From assembly GCA_004791255.1 (NCBI GenBank), contig SRUQ01000003.1, forward strand, positions 458,623 to 522,622: DNA of 64,000 nucleotides, read 5' to 3'. The translations under genes were made by a program, and so were the position numbers. The notes beneath the pieces were generated by a model. The model searched no databases. It was given only the letters and a program-made list of their open reading frames with translations, and had not been told where the DNA came from. This document shows positions 46,830 through 55,856 of this stretch, piece by piece (the stretch's first letter is position 1; every line of letters begins with the position of its first letter). Source of the stretch: a bacterium M00.F.Ca.ET.205.01.1.1. Its GTDB lineage: Bacteria > Pseudomonadota > Alphaproteobacteria > Rhizobiales > Rhizobiaceae.

Positions 46830-49241
46830 ATGGCTAAGGGGAATCACAAGAAGATACGCGGTAGACCGCACAGGCACAGCCTGCTGGAGCACTACCAGCC
46901 GATCGACGGGATCGTCGACGAGATGGTCGATGCATCAGGCAATCCGCGCCCGGTCTGGAAGCACTTCATCGAGGCGCTCGACGAACTGGGTCCTGAGGTG
47001 CTTGGCCAGCGCTTTGCCCGTGCCGATCAGTATCTGCGCGATGCCGGCGTCTACTACCGTGTCTATGACAAGGCCGGCGCCAACGAGCGCGAATGGCCGC
47101 TGGCACATGTTCCCGTGCTCATCGAGGACAGCGAGTGGGCCGCGATCAGCGCCGGGCTGGTGCAGCGCGCCGAACTGTTCGAGGAAACGATAGCCGATAT
47201 CCATGGCCGCAACCGGCTGGTCGAAACGGGCATCCTGCCGGCCGGGCTGATCGCGGCAAGCCCGGAATATTTGCGGCCGGTTGTCGGCACCACGCCGGCC
47301 GGCGGGCATTTCCTGCATTTCTGCGCCTTCGAACTCGGCCGGGGGCCGGACGGCCAGTGGTGGGTGCTCGGCGACCGCACCCAGGCGCCGTCGGGCGCCG
47401 GCTTTGCGCTCGAGAACCGGGTGGCCACCACGCGCGCGCTGTCCGACATCTATGGCGAAATGCATGTGCACCGGCTTGCCGGCTTCTTCCGCCGTTTTCG
47501 CGATGCACTGATCGGCATGGCGAAGGAAAGCGATGGCCGCGTCGCCATCCTGACCCCAGGGCCGCTCAACGAGACCTATTACGAACACGCCTACATAGCC
47601 CGTTATCTCGGCATCATGCTGCTCGAAGGCGAGGATCTCACCGTTTCCGGCGGCCGGCTGATGGTGCGCACCGTCTCCGGGCTGATGCCGATCAGCGTGC
47701 TGTGGCGGCGGCTCGATGCCGCTTTCGCCGACCCGCTCGAACTGCGCTCGGATTCGCAGATCGGCACGCCGGGCCTGGTCGAGGCGATCCGGCACGGCGC
47801 CGTGTCGACTGTCAATGCGCTCGGCTCGGGCTTGATGGAGACGCGCGCGCTGCTCGCCTTCCTGCCCAAGATAGCACGTGAACTGCGCGGCGAGGAACTG
47901 CTGTTGCCGAGCATCGCGACGTGGTGGTGCGGGCAGGATGCCGAACGCGCGCATGTGCTTGCCAATATCGACCGCATGATCATCGGCCCGGCGCTGTCGA
48001 CCAGGCTCGCCTTCGAGGATGACGGCCAGACCAAGCTCGGCTCGGCGCTGTCGGCGCAAGAGCGGGCGGAACTGGTAGCGCGCATCGAAAGCGGTGGCGG
48101 CGACTTCGTCGGCCAGGAAGCGGTGACGCTTTCCACCACGCCGTTCTTCGTCGGCGGCTGGCTGGAGCCGCGACCGGCAAGCCTGCGCGTCTATCTGGCG
48201 CGCACGCCGGATGGCTGGACTGTCATGCCGGGCGGCTTCGCCCGCGTCGGCCTGTCGCTCGACCCGACGGCGATCGCCATGCAGCGCGGCGGCCAGGCGG
48301 CCGACGTCTGGGTGGTCAGCGACCGGCCGGTGGAGCGCGAGACGCTGTTGCCGCAGGAGGGCGACAGCTTCACCCGCACCAGGCCGGGCAGCTTGCCCAG
48401 CCGCGCGGCGGAAAACCTCACCTGGCTCGGCCGCTACATCGAACGCTCGGAAGACACGGTGCGCATCCTGCGCGCCTATCATGTGCGGCTGGCCGAGACT
48501 TCCGATCCCGACATGCCGCTGCTTGCCGACATCAGGGACTATCTCGAACCGTTCGGCATCGATGTCGAGTCGGCGATCCCGCTAGGGCTGATCGGCACGC
48601 TCGACAGCGCCGTCTACAGCGCCGGGCAGATCCGCGATCGCTTCTCGCCGGACGGCTGGCTGGCGCTCAAGGACCTGTCGAAAACCATCCACCAGTTCGC
48701 CACCACGGTGGCGCCCGGCGACGACGCGACGCGGGCGATGACGGTCATCCTGCGCAAGCTCGCCGGCTTTTCCGGCCTGCTGCACGAGAACATGTACCGC
48801 TTCGCCGGCTGGCGTTTCCTGGAGATCGGCCGCCGGCTGGAGCGCGGCATCCAGATCGCCGGCACGCTTGCCAGGCTGACCAGCAGCAAGGCGCCTGACG
48901 GTGCGCTCGACATGATGCTGGAAATCGGCGACAGCGTCATGACCCACCGGCGGCAATACCCCGTGCAGAGCGGCCGCCGCACGGTGATCGACCTCTTGGC
49001 GCTCGATCCGCTCAACCCGCGCTCCGTCCTGTTCCAGCTCGAAAGGCTGAAGGCCGAGATCGGCCTGTTGCCGGCGGTTGGCGGGGAGGGGCACATGTCG
49101 GCGGCGGCCAAGGAGATACTGCAGCTCAACACCGCCATCGCCATCAAGGAGCCCGCCGACATGACGGTCAAGGCGCTGAACGATCTCGCCAGCGAAATCG
49201 GCGGCCTCTACAGCAGCCTCGCCAAAGCCTATTTCGGATAG
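46830..49241 (+). CDS. Circularly permuted ATP-grasp and alpha-E domain fusion protein
   Basis: An 803-residue fusion. The N-terminal part (to about residue 470) is a circularly permuted ATP-grasp (DUF404/DUF407 type) with GRNRLVETGILPAGLIAASP, LTPGPLNETYYEHAYIARYL and the late motif GGFARVGLS; the C-terminal 310 residues are an alpha-E (DUF403) helical domain beginning LPSRAAENLTWLGRYIERSE. In many genomes these are two genes. ATP-grasp enzymes join carboxylates to amines with ATP; the alpha-E part is of unknown function. ATG at 46830 is preferred over the TTG two codons earlier. Confidence 0.9.
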   Translation: MAKGNHKKIRGRPHRHSLLEHYQPIDGIVDEMVDASGNPRPVWKHFIEALDELGPEVLGQRFARADQYLRDAGVYYRVYDKAGANEREWPLAHVPVLIEDSEWAAISAGLVQRAELFEETIADIHGRNRLVETGILPAGLIAASPEYLRPVVGTTPAGGHFLHFCAFELGRGPDGQWWVLGDRTQAPSGAGFALENRVATTRALSDIYGEMHVHRLAGFFRRFRDALIGMAKESDGRVAILTPGPLNETYYEHAYIARYLGIMLLEGEDLTVSGGRLMVRTVSGLMPISVLWRRLDAAFADPLELRSDSQIGTPGLVEAIRHGAVSTVNALGSGLMETRALLAFLPKIARELRGEELLLPSIATWWCGQDAERAHVLANIDRMIIGPALSTRLAFEDDGQTKLGSALSAQERAELVARIESGGGDFVGQEAVTLSTTPFFVGGWLEPRPASLRVYLARTPDGWTVMPGGFARVGLSLDPTAIAMQRGGQAADVWVVSDRPVERETLLPQEGDSFTRTRPGSLPSRAAENLTWLGRYIERSEDTVRILRAYHVRLAETSDPDMPLLADIRDYLEPFGIDVESAIPLGLIGTLDSAVYSAGQIRDRFSPDGWLALKDLSKTIHQFATTVAPGDDATRAMTVILRKLAGFSGLLHENMYRFAGWRFLEIGRRLERGIQIAGTLARLTSSKAPDGALDMMLEIGDSVMTHRRQYPVQSGRRTVIDLLALDPLNPRSVLFQLERLKAEIGLLPAVGGEGHMSAAAKEILQLNTAIAIKEPADMTVKALNDLASEIGGLYSSLAKAYFG

Positions 49242-49254
49242 GACGGCGCTGCGC

Positions 49255-50139
49255 ATGCTTTACGACATCAGGCTCCAACTCCACTACGACTACGCTGCCG
49301 CCGCCGGTGGCGGCCGCCACCAGGTGCGTGTGCTGCCGCCGACCATCGACGGCGTGCAGCGGGTCATCGCCGCTTCGCTGTCCTTCGCGCCGGTGCCCAA
49401 CGAACGGTCGGACTTTTCCGATTTCTTCGGCAACAACGTTACTTCGATCGCCTTTCGCGACGCGCATGACACGCTCGATATCAGGATGAGCGCGCGCGTA
49501 GCGGTGTCGCGGCCGGAGCCGGGGCTCGACGTGTCACCCGATCTCGACCGGCTGAGCCAGGAACTCGCCGCCATGCGCTCGCTGGCGCCGGCCTCGCCGC
49601 ATCACTTTCTGGCGGCAAGCAGTCACGCCGGCATCGACGCCGCCATCACCGCCTATGCGCAAGGCAGCATCGGCGGCTCGGCTGCCGGCACGGCGATGAA
49701 CCTTTGCAAGCGCATCCACCGCGAGTTCGCCTATGATGGCGAGGCGACCACGGTGCGCACCAGGGCAAGCGATGCCTTCAGGCTGAAGCGCGGCGTGTGC
49801 CAGGATTTCTCGCACATCATGATCGCCGGCCTGCGCGGGCTCGGCATTCCGGCCGGCTATGTCAGCGGCTTCCTGCGCACCATTCCGCCGAAGGGCAAAC
49901 CAAGGCTCGAGGGCGCCGACGCCATGCATGCCTGGGTCAAGGTCTGGTGCGGGCGCGATGCCGGCTGGCAGGAGTTCGATCCGACCAACGGCATGCGCGC
50001 CTCCAACGACCACATCACCGTCGGCTATGGGCGCGACTATTCCGATGTGGCGCCCATTGTCGGCGTGCTGAAGACGACCGGCGGACAGGTCGGCGAGCAG
50101 GCCGTCGACGTCATCCCGGTCGTGCTCGAAAAGGCGTGA
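49255..50139 (+). CDS. Transglutaminase-like peptidase (second)
   Basis: A 294-residue protein with an N-terminal beta domain and a transglutaminase/protease-like catalytic domain: Cys182 (RGVCQDFSH), His225 (AMHAWVKVW) and Asp242 (FDPTNG). Length and motifs match the stand-alone protein that accompanies the ATP-grasp/alpha-E genes. No signal peptide. It lies 13 bp behind the fusion gene, so the three form one operon. Confidence 0.92.
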   Translation: MLYDIRLQLHYDYAAAAGGGRHQVRVLPPTIDGVQRVIAASLSFAPVPNERSDFSDFFGNNVTSIAFRDAHDTLDIRMSARVAVSRPEPGLDVSPDLDRLSQELAAMRSLAPASPHHFLAASSHAGIDAAITAYAQGSIGGSAAGTAMNLCKRIHREFAYDGEATTVRTRASDAFRLKRGVCQDFSHIMIAGLRGLGIPAGYVSGFLRTIPPKGKPRLEGADAMHAWVKVWCGRDAGWQEFDPTNGMRASNDHITVGYGRDYSDVAPIVGVLKTTGGQVGEQAVDVIPVVLEKA

Positions 50140-50228
50140 CGGCGAGCCCGGGCCGATTGCTTCCCGCATGACATTTGGAACCCGCAGGCGGCCGGCAGCT
50201 TATCTACGCGTATTTGCGTGGAGGCTCG

Positions 50229-51335
50229 ATGCTGCAGAGATCCGGATTGTCGCGCAGTCATTCGACTGACGAGAGCGCTATCGCGAAAAACGGTGTGTCG
50301 AAGACTGGTGCGCAAAGTTCGGCCAGTCATGCGGCGCTGACCTATGTCAATGATGCCGAGCCGGGTATCCGCCGTGTGAAGGCCGGCACGGGATTCACCT
50401 ACAAGGGGCCTGATGGGCGCGCCGTGCCCGATGCCACCAGGGCGCGCATCGAGGCAATCGTCATTCCGCCGGCATGGACGGATGTGTGGATATCGCCCGA
50501 CGCCAACGGCCATATCCAGGCGACTGGCCGGGACCAGCGTGGGCGCAAGCAGTATCGCTACCATCCGCAATGGGCGGAAGAACGCGACGGCGCCAAATAT
50601 TCGAGCCTTGCCGCCTTTGCGGAAGCCCTGCCGGGCCTGCGCCGCCGGATCGAAACCGATCTGCGCCGTCACGGCCTGCCGCTCGAGCGCGTCGTCGCGG
50701 CGGTCGTCTGGCTGCTCGACAACACCATGATCCGCGTCGGCAATGCCGCCTACGCCCGTGACAACAAGAGTTTCGGGCTGACCACGCTGCGCGATCGCCA
50801 TGTCGACATCAGTGGTTCGCGCCTGCGCTTCGCCTTCAAGGGCAAGTCCGGCAAGGAGTGGAAACTCAAGCTGGTCGACCGCCGGATCGCGGGCATCGTG
50901 CGCGGCGCACAGGATTTGCCGGGCCAGAAACTGTTCCAGTATCTCGACGAGGACGGCGACAGGCGATCGGTCCGCTCCGAGGACGTCAACCGCTACATAA
51001 AGGAGGCGGCTGGCAACGGCTTCAGCTCCAAGCACTTCCGCACCTGGGGCGGCACCATCCATGCCGCCTCGCTGTTCGCGCGGACGGAGTTGCCGGAAAG
51101 CCAGGCGCAGCAAAAGCGCGTGACGAACAGCGTCATCGACAAGGTCGCGGAGCGGCTTGGCAACACGCGCGCTGTCTGCCGCAGATGCTACATCCATCCG
51201 ATGGTCATTGAGGCGTGGTTAGAAGGCCGGCTCTTTGCCGAAATGGCCGAGGCCAACAAGCGCAAGCGCTCGATCGACGGTCTCGACGACGAGGAGGCGC
51301 TGGTGCTGAGGTGGCTCAAAGCCAGTGAAGGCTGA
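50229..51335 (+). CDS. DNA topoisomerase IB (poxvirus/bacterial type)
   Basis: A 368-residue type IB topoisomerase, which relaxes supercoils through a 3'-phosphotyrosine. The N-terminal DNA-clamp and the catalytic region are present, with RVGNAAYARDNKSFGLTTLR, KTFK-like GKSGKEWKLKL, FRTWGGTIHAA and the active Tyr in CRRCYIHP near the C-terminus. ATG at 50229 has GGAGG seven bases upstream; a frame starting at 50175 is not needed. Confidence 0.94.
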   Translation: MLQRSGLSRSHSTDESAIAKNGVSKTGAQSSASHAALTYVNDAEPGIRRVKAGTGFTYKGPDGRAVPDATRARIEAIVIPPAWTDVWISPDANGHIQATGRDQRGRKQYRYHPQWAEERDGAKYSSLAAFAEALPGLRRRIETDLRRHGLPLERVVAAVVWLLDNTMIRVGNAAYARDNKSFGLTTLRDRHVDISGSRLRFAFKGKSGKEWKLKLVDRRIAGIVRGAQDLPGQKLFQYLDEDGDRRSVRSEDVNRYIKEAAGNGFSSKHFRTWGGTIHAASLFARTELPESQAQQKRVTNSVIDKVAERLGNTRAVCRRCYIHPMVIEAWLEGRLFAEMAEANKRKRSIDGLDDEEALVLRWLKASEG

Positions 51336-51394
51336 TCTGCCGAGGCGCGTCCGCAGGCCGTGCCGCCTGCGCCCCAAATTTTTTATCGACCTTG

Positions 51395-51421
51395 TGTCGG
51401 GATCGGTCCTACTGTTTCGTC
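51395..51421 (+). promoter_or_regulatory. ECF42-type promoter candidate
   Basis: TGTCGG (51395-51400) and CGTC (51418-51421) lie exactly 17 bases apart, 26 bp upstream of the YCII/DGPF gene. ECF42 sigma factors are reported to autoregulate from promoters with TGTCGA and CGTC-like elements (recalled from literature), so this fits self-control by the sigma factor encoded at 51819. Confidence 0.55.
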
Positions 51422-51447
51422 CTTCGATTACAGAAAAGGACGTCCAC

Positions 51448-51822
51448 ATGCTTTATGCCATCCTCTGCTATGCTTCCGAAGACGTCGTCTGCTCCTGGAG
51501 CAAGGAGCAGGACGACACGGTCATGGCCAACCTCCTCAACGTCCAGGATAAGTATGCCCAGGCTGGCCGGCTTGGTCCGGTGGCGCGGCTTCTGCCGACG
51601 ACGGCGGCGACGACGCTGCGCAAGGTCAAGGGCGAATCGGTCGTCATCGACGGGCCGTTCGCCGAGACCAAGGAGCAGTTTCTCGGCTTCTACACGCTCG
51701 AATGCGACGATCTCGACGAGGCCGTCGAGTTCGCCCGCGAACTTTCCGAAGTCAATCCGAGCGGCGGTTCCTATGAGATCCGGCCGGTCTCGGTGTTCAA
51801 TCCCACCAAGGTTGCCGTATGA
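51448..51822 (+). CDS. YCII-related (DGPF) protein
   Basis: A 124-residue ferredoxin-like-fold protein with the name-giving motif as IDGPFAETKEQFLGFYTLEC and an N-terminal MLYAILCYASED. DGPF proteins almost always accompany ECF42 sigma factors. ATG at 51448 has AAAAGGA seven bases upstream and its stop overlaps the sigma factor start by four bases (ATGA). It may be the regulated output rather than an anti-sigma factor. Confidence 0.93.
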   Translation: MLYAILCYASEDVVCSWSKEQDDTVMANLLNVQDKYAQAGRLGPVARLLPTTAATTLRKVKGESVVIDGPFAETKEQFLGFYTLECDDLDEAVEFARELSEVNPSGGSYEIRPVSVFNPTKVAV

Positions 51823-53081
51823 CCGACCTTGCCTGGATCAGTTCCGCCATCAGTGCCGCCCGCCCGCAGGCGATGGGCGCGCTGCTGCGCTATTTCCGCG
51901 ATCTGGATACGGCGGAGGAAGCTTTCCAGGACGCGTGCCTCAGGGCGCTGAAGAACTGGCCGCAGAACGGACCGCCGCGCGATCCGGCGGCCTGGCTGAT
52001 CTTCGTCGGCCGCAACAGCGGTATCGATGCGGTGCGCAAGCGCGCCAAGCAGGCGCCGATGCCGGAAGAAGACCAGATCTCCGACCTGGAGGATGCCGAG
52101 AGCGACATCGCCGAGCGCCTGGACGGCGCTCACTACCGCGACGACATCCTGCGGCTGCTGTTCATCTGCTGCCACCCCGACCTGCCGGCGACGCAGCAGA
52201 TCGCGGTGGCGCTGCGCATCGTCTCCGGCCTTACCGTCAAGCAGATCGCGCGCGCTTTCCTGGTCGGCGAGAGCGCCATGGAACAGCGCATCACCCGCGC
52301 CAAGGCGCGCATTGCCGAGGCTGGCGTGCCGTTCGAGGCGCCTGATGCCGTCGAGCGCTCGGAGCGGCTCGCTGCCGTCGCGGCGATGGTCTACCTGGTC
52401 TTTAACGAGGGCTATTCGACCAATAGCGGCGAGGCGCCGGCCCGCGCGCCGCTGTGCGAGGAGGCGATCAGGCTGGCTCGCCTCCTGCTCAGGCTGTTCC
52501 AGACCGAAGCGGAGATCATGGGGTTGACGGCGCTGCTCCTGCTCCAACATGCGCGCGCGCCGGCCCGTTTCGACGGCAATGGCGAAATCGTGCTGCTGGA
52601 GGACCAGGATCGCAGCCTCTGGAGCCGCAAGATGATCGATGAAGGCCTGGCGCTGGTCGACAAAGCGCTACGCCACCGCAAACCCGGCCCCTACCAGGTG
52701 CAGGCGGCGATCGCCGCACTCCATGCGCGGGCCGACAAGGCCGAGGACACCGACTGGGTGGAGATCGACCTGCTCTATGGCCTGCTCGAACAGATGCAGC
52801 CGTCGCCGGTGATTACGCTCAACCGCGCGGTCGCTGTCGCCAAGGTGCGCGGCCCGGAAGCGGCGCTTGCCATGATCGAGCCGCTCGAGCAGAGGCTTTC
52901 CGGTTATTTCCATTTCTTCGGCCTCAAGGGCGGTCTGTTGATGCAGCTCGACCGGGGCGAGGAGGCGCGCGTCGCCTTCGACCGCGCCATTGCGCTCGCC
53001 AACACGGCGGCGGAGGCGGCCCATATCCGCATGCATATCGACCGGCTGATGAAGGACGGCGCGGCGCGCTCAGCGCGCTGA
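51819..53081 (+). CDS. ECF42-type RNA polymerase sigma factor
   Basis: A 420-residue sigma-70-family factor: region 2 at residues about 15-85 (ALLRYFRDLDTAEEAFQDAC), region 4 at about 110-165, and a 220-residue C-terminal extension with TPR-like repeats (from VYLVFNEGYSTNSGEAPARA). Length and the extension are diagnostic of group ECF42, which lacks a classical anti-sigma factor. It is translationally coupled to the DGPF gene. Confidence 0.95.
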   Translation: MTDLAWISSAISAARPQAMGALLRYFRDLDTAEEAFQDACLRALKNWPQNGPPRDPAAWLIFVGRNSGIDAVRKRAKQAPMPEEDQISDLEDAESDIAERLDGAHYRDDILRLLFICCHPDLPATQQIAVALRIVSGLTVKQIARAFLVGESAMEQRITRAKARIAEAGVPFEAPDAVERSERLAAVAAMVYLVFNEGYSTNSGEAPARAPLCEEAIRLARLLLRLFQTEAEIMGLTALLLLQHARAPARFDGNGEIVLLEDQDRSLWSRKMIDEGLALVDKALRHRKPGPYQVQAAIAALHARADKAEDTDWVEIDLLYGLLEQMQPSPVITLNRAVAVAKVRGPEAALAMIEPLEQRLSGYFHFFGLKGGLLMQLDRGEEARVAFDRAIALANTAAEAAHIRMHIDRLMKDGAARSAR

Positions 53082-53263
53082 GCCTGCCTTCCTGCTGGTT
53101 CAACGATCCGGCCCGGGCTTAGACCATGCCGGGGTGGCGATTTTCCCCTGAAACAGGTAATGGCACGCCATCACAGCACCTTTCCTGCCTGATGGCACCG
53201 GGAAGGCATGACGCAAGGCGTTGACCCGCGCCCTTTGGGCGGCGGGATCTGAAAGGGATAGAC

Positions 53264-54778
53264 ATGACGATAGCGAAGGAAACCGCCGAGCTTCTGGCGA
53301 AACTGGGTGTTGCCAAGGACGCGCTGACGGGCGGCGACCTCGTCGTGCGCAGCCCGGTCACGGGTGAGCAGATCGCGGCGCTGAAGACGATCTCGCCGGC
53401 CGACGCGGCAAAGACCATCGAGGCCGCGCACAAGGCGTTCCAGGCCTGGCGGCTGGTGCCGGGCCCCAAGCGTGGCGAACTGGTGCGGCTGCTCGGCGAG
53501 GAATTGCGCGCCCACAAGGCCGAGCTTGGCCGGCTGGTGTCGATCGAGGTCGGCAAGATCCCTTCCGAGGGCCTCGGCGAGGTGCAGGAAATGATCGACA
53601 TCTGCGATTTCGCCGTCGGTCTTTCCCGCCAACTCTACGGCTTGACCATCGCCACCGAGCGCCCCGGCCACCGCATGATGGAAACCTGGCATCCGCTCGG
53701 CGTCGTCGGCGTCATCTCCGCCTTCAACTTCCCGGTCGCGGTGTGGTCGTGGAATGCAGCACTTGCGCTGGTCTGCGGCGACGCCGTGGTGTGGAAACCT
53801 TCCGAAAAGACACCGCTGACGGCGCTCGCCTGCGAGGCGATTTTTGCACGCGCCGTCAAGCGCTTCGGCGCCGATGCGCCGCAAGGCCTGGCGCCGGTGC
53901 TGATCGGCGACCGCGCCGTCGGCGAGATCCTGGTCGACCATCCGAAGGTGCCGCTGGTCTCCGCCACCGGCTCGACCCGCATGGGCCGGGATGTCGGCCC
54001 GCGTCTGGCCAAGCGTTTTGCACGCGCGGTGCTCGAACTCGGCGGCAACAATGCCGGCATCGTCTGCCCGACAGCCGATCTCGACATGGCGCTGCGCGCC
54101 ATTGCCTTCGGCGCCATGGGCACGGCCGGCCAGCGCTGCACGACACTGCGGCGCCTGTTCGTGCATGAGAGTGTCTACGATGCCTTGGTGCCGCGCCTGA
54201 AGAAGGCGTATCAGAGCGTCTCGGTCGGCAATCCGCTGGAGACCTCCTCGCTGGTCGGTCCGCTTATCGACAAGGCCGCGTTCGACGCTATGCAAAAGGC
54301 GCTTGCCGAAGCCACCGCCCATGGCGGCAAGGTGACTGGCGGCGGCCGCGTCGAGAATGGCCATCCTGACGCCTATTATGTGCATCCGGCGCTGGTCGAA
54401 ATGCAAAGCCAGGTCTCGCCGGTGACGGAAGAGACCTTTGCGCCGATCCTCTATGTGATGAAATATTCCGATTTCGACACCGTGCTCGACGAGCACAATG
54501 CGGTCGGCGCCGGGCTTTCCTCGTCGATCTTCACCCGCGACCTGCAGGAATCCGAGCGCTTCCTCGGTGTCGACGGTTCGGATTGCGGTATTGCCAATGT
54601 CAATATCGGCACGTCGGGGGCCGAGATCGGCGGCGCGTTCGGTGGTGAGAAGGAAACCGGCGGCGGCCGCGAGAGCGGCTCCGATGCGTGGAAAGCCTAT
54701 ATGCGTCGCGCCACCAACACTGTGAACTATTCCAAGGCGCTGCCGCTTGCCCAGGGCGTCTCATTCGATATCGACTGA
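53264..54778 (+). CDS. ALDH7-type aminoadipate semialdehyde/piperideine-6-carboxylate dehydrogenase
   Basis: An NAD-dependent aldehyde dehydrogenase of 504 residues. The catalytic Cys292 (GTAGQRCTT) and Glu258 (LELGGNNA) are in place; the GGNNA motif and C-terminal GGGRESGSDAWKAYMRRATN are typical of the antiquitin (ALDH7) subgroup, which oxidises 2-aminoadipate 6-semialdehyde in lysine breakdown. This fits the glutaryl-CoA dehydrogenase gene 12 kb upstream. A GC-rich hairpin at about 53225-53246 lies directly before the ribosome site. Confidence 0.9.
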   Translation: MTIAKETAELLAKLGVAKDALTGGDLVVRSPVTGEQIAALKTISPADAAKTIEAAHKAFQAWRLVPGPKRGELVRLLGEELRAHKAELGRLVSIEVGKIPSEGLGEVQEMIDICDFAVGLSRQLYGLTIATERPGHRMMETWHPLGVVGVISAFNFPVAVWSWNAALALVCGDAVVWKPSEKTPLTALACEAIFARAVKRFGADAPQGLAPVLIGDRAVGEILVDHPKVPLVSATGSTRMGRDVGPRLAKRFARAVLELGGNNAGIVCPTADLDMALRAIAFGAMGTAGQRCTTLRRLFVHESVYDALVPRLKKAYQSVSVGNPLETSSLVGPLIDKAAFDAMQKALAEATAHGGKVTGGGRVENGHPDAYYVHPALVEMQSQVSPVTEETFAPILYVMKYSDFDTVLDEHNAVGAGLSSSIFTRDLQESERFLGVDGSDCGIANVNIGTSGAEIGGAFGGEKETGGGRESGSDAWKAYMRRATNTVNYSKALPLAQGVSFDID

Positions 54779-54815
54779 GAATTTCTAGGCTTGCCTGCCT
54801 ACAAACCGGATCAAT

Positions 54816-54844
54816 CCGGAGCATCCCTGCACGGGATGCTCCGG
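54816..54844. terminator. Perfect 12 bp hairpin between convergent genes
   Basis: CCGGAGCATCCC (54816-54827) pairs with its complement at 54833-54844 around the loop TGCAC. It follows the aldehyde dehydrogenase by 37 bp. There is no U-run on either strand, so it may act as a processing or Rho-dependent signal rather than a classical terminator. Confidence 0.55.
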
Positions 54845-55010
54845 TGCGGTGAACCGCCCGTCGCGGAGGGGGCGGCTGAGAAGGCTGCATCGATGATCGC
54901 CTCTCAGCCTTCGGCGCCCGTGTCCAGACGCCTGCGGCCGACAATGACAGGCCACGGCCAGGGCAGGCCGCAAGCCGTACCAGGCGGCGGTTCGCCGCCG
55001 CCGCTCGGGG

Positions 55011-55856
55011 TTAAAAGCAGGCTTCGAAGGCGGCGTCGACGATGGCCAGCTTGGCGGCCTGGACGGTCATGTATTCCCTGAAGAAGCCAGGCGACACCCA
55101 CATCACCGAATGGCCGCGCTGGCCGAGCCAGCCGATGCTGCCGAGCACTTCTGCATCGCGCAATTTGCGGCCCAGATGCGTGCGCGACAGCTTGAGCCAA
55201 CTGGCGAACTCCGCGATCGAGACCACGCTGGTCGGAATCTCCTCACGGCCTATATGGTCGGGATCGATGCCCGACATAAGCCAGTCCATGACGATGCCGC
55301 CATTGTTGAGCCAGATGAAGAGGGAAAAGGTCCGGTTGGGTTCCCGGACCGGCTCCGATGACAGCAGGCCGTCAGCCACCAGCGGCTGCAATGTGGCCAG
55401 CATGCCGGGCTGCTCCAGAAACCGCGCCAGCCGATCCCCGCCGTCGAGATGATCGAGCGTCCGCAGATGGGCGTGGACCCAACCGGTGAACGTCTGGACA
55501 GTGGTTGCGGTCGGCTGCAGGGGGTGGGTGCGTCCGTCCCCGCCTTCGACATACTCGGCGATGTGGTAGTGCAGCATTTCCTTGATGAAAGCGTCGGCGG
55601 TGTTGCGGCTGGCCACTCTTTGTTGGTGCACCACCTCGATGAAACGCGACACCGTCAACGCGGTGCGTCGGTCGAGCGGATCGCGCCTGAAGTGCATGGC
55701 AAGGCCGACATGCCCCATCAGCCAGCGCTGCTGCGTGGCGAAAATGGCGGCCAGGCGTGGGCTCGCCTCGTAAATATGAATCAGGGCCAGCGACTGCTCC
55801 CTGACGTGACGGTGCAGGTCCTGATGGCTGACTATGTCCTCGAAATTCAGTGCCAT
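55011..55856 (-). CDS. Unknown protein with C-terminal helix-turn-helix-like segment
   Basis: A 281-residue protein that is not recognised as a named family. The N-terminal two thirds are helical and His/Arg-rich (RDPLDRRTALTVSRFIEVVH). Near residues 215-245 the pattern VVSIAEFASWLKLSRTHLGR looks like a helix-turn-helix, so it may be a DNA-binding regulator. No signal peptide or clear membrane helix is seen. It is convergent with the aldehyde dehydrogenase and stands alone; its target is not evident. Confidence 0.75.
   Translation of the reverse strand: MALNFEDIVSHQDLHRHVREQSLALIHIYEASPRLAAIFATQQRWLMGHVGLAMHFRRDPLDRRTALTVSRFIEVVHQQRVASRNTADAFIKEMLHYHIAEYVEGGDGRTHPLQPTATTVQTFTGWVHAHLRTLDHLDGGDRLARFLEQPGMLATLQPLVADGLLSSEPVREPNRTFSLFIWLNNGGIVMDWLMSGIDPDHIGREEIPTSVVSIAEFASWLKLSRTHLGRKLRDAEVLGSIGWLGQRGHSVMWVSPGFFREYMTVQAAKLAIVDAAFEACF

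Noticed and set aside
45051..46892. 613-codon minus-strand open frame
   Set aside because: Antisense to the DUF2126 part of a well-supported gene; His/Arg/Gln-rich shadow translation.
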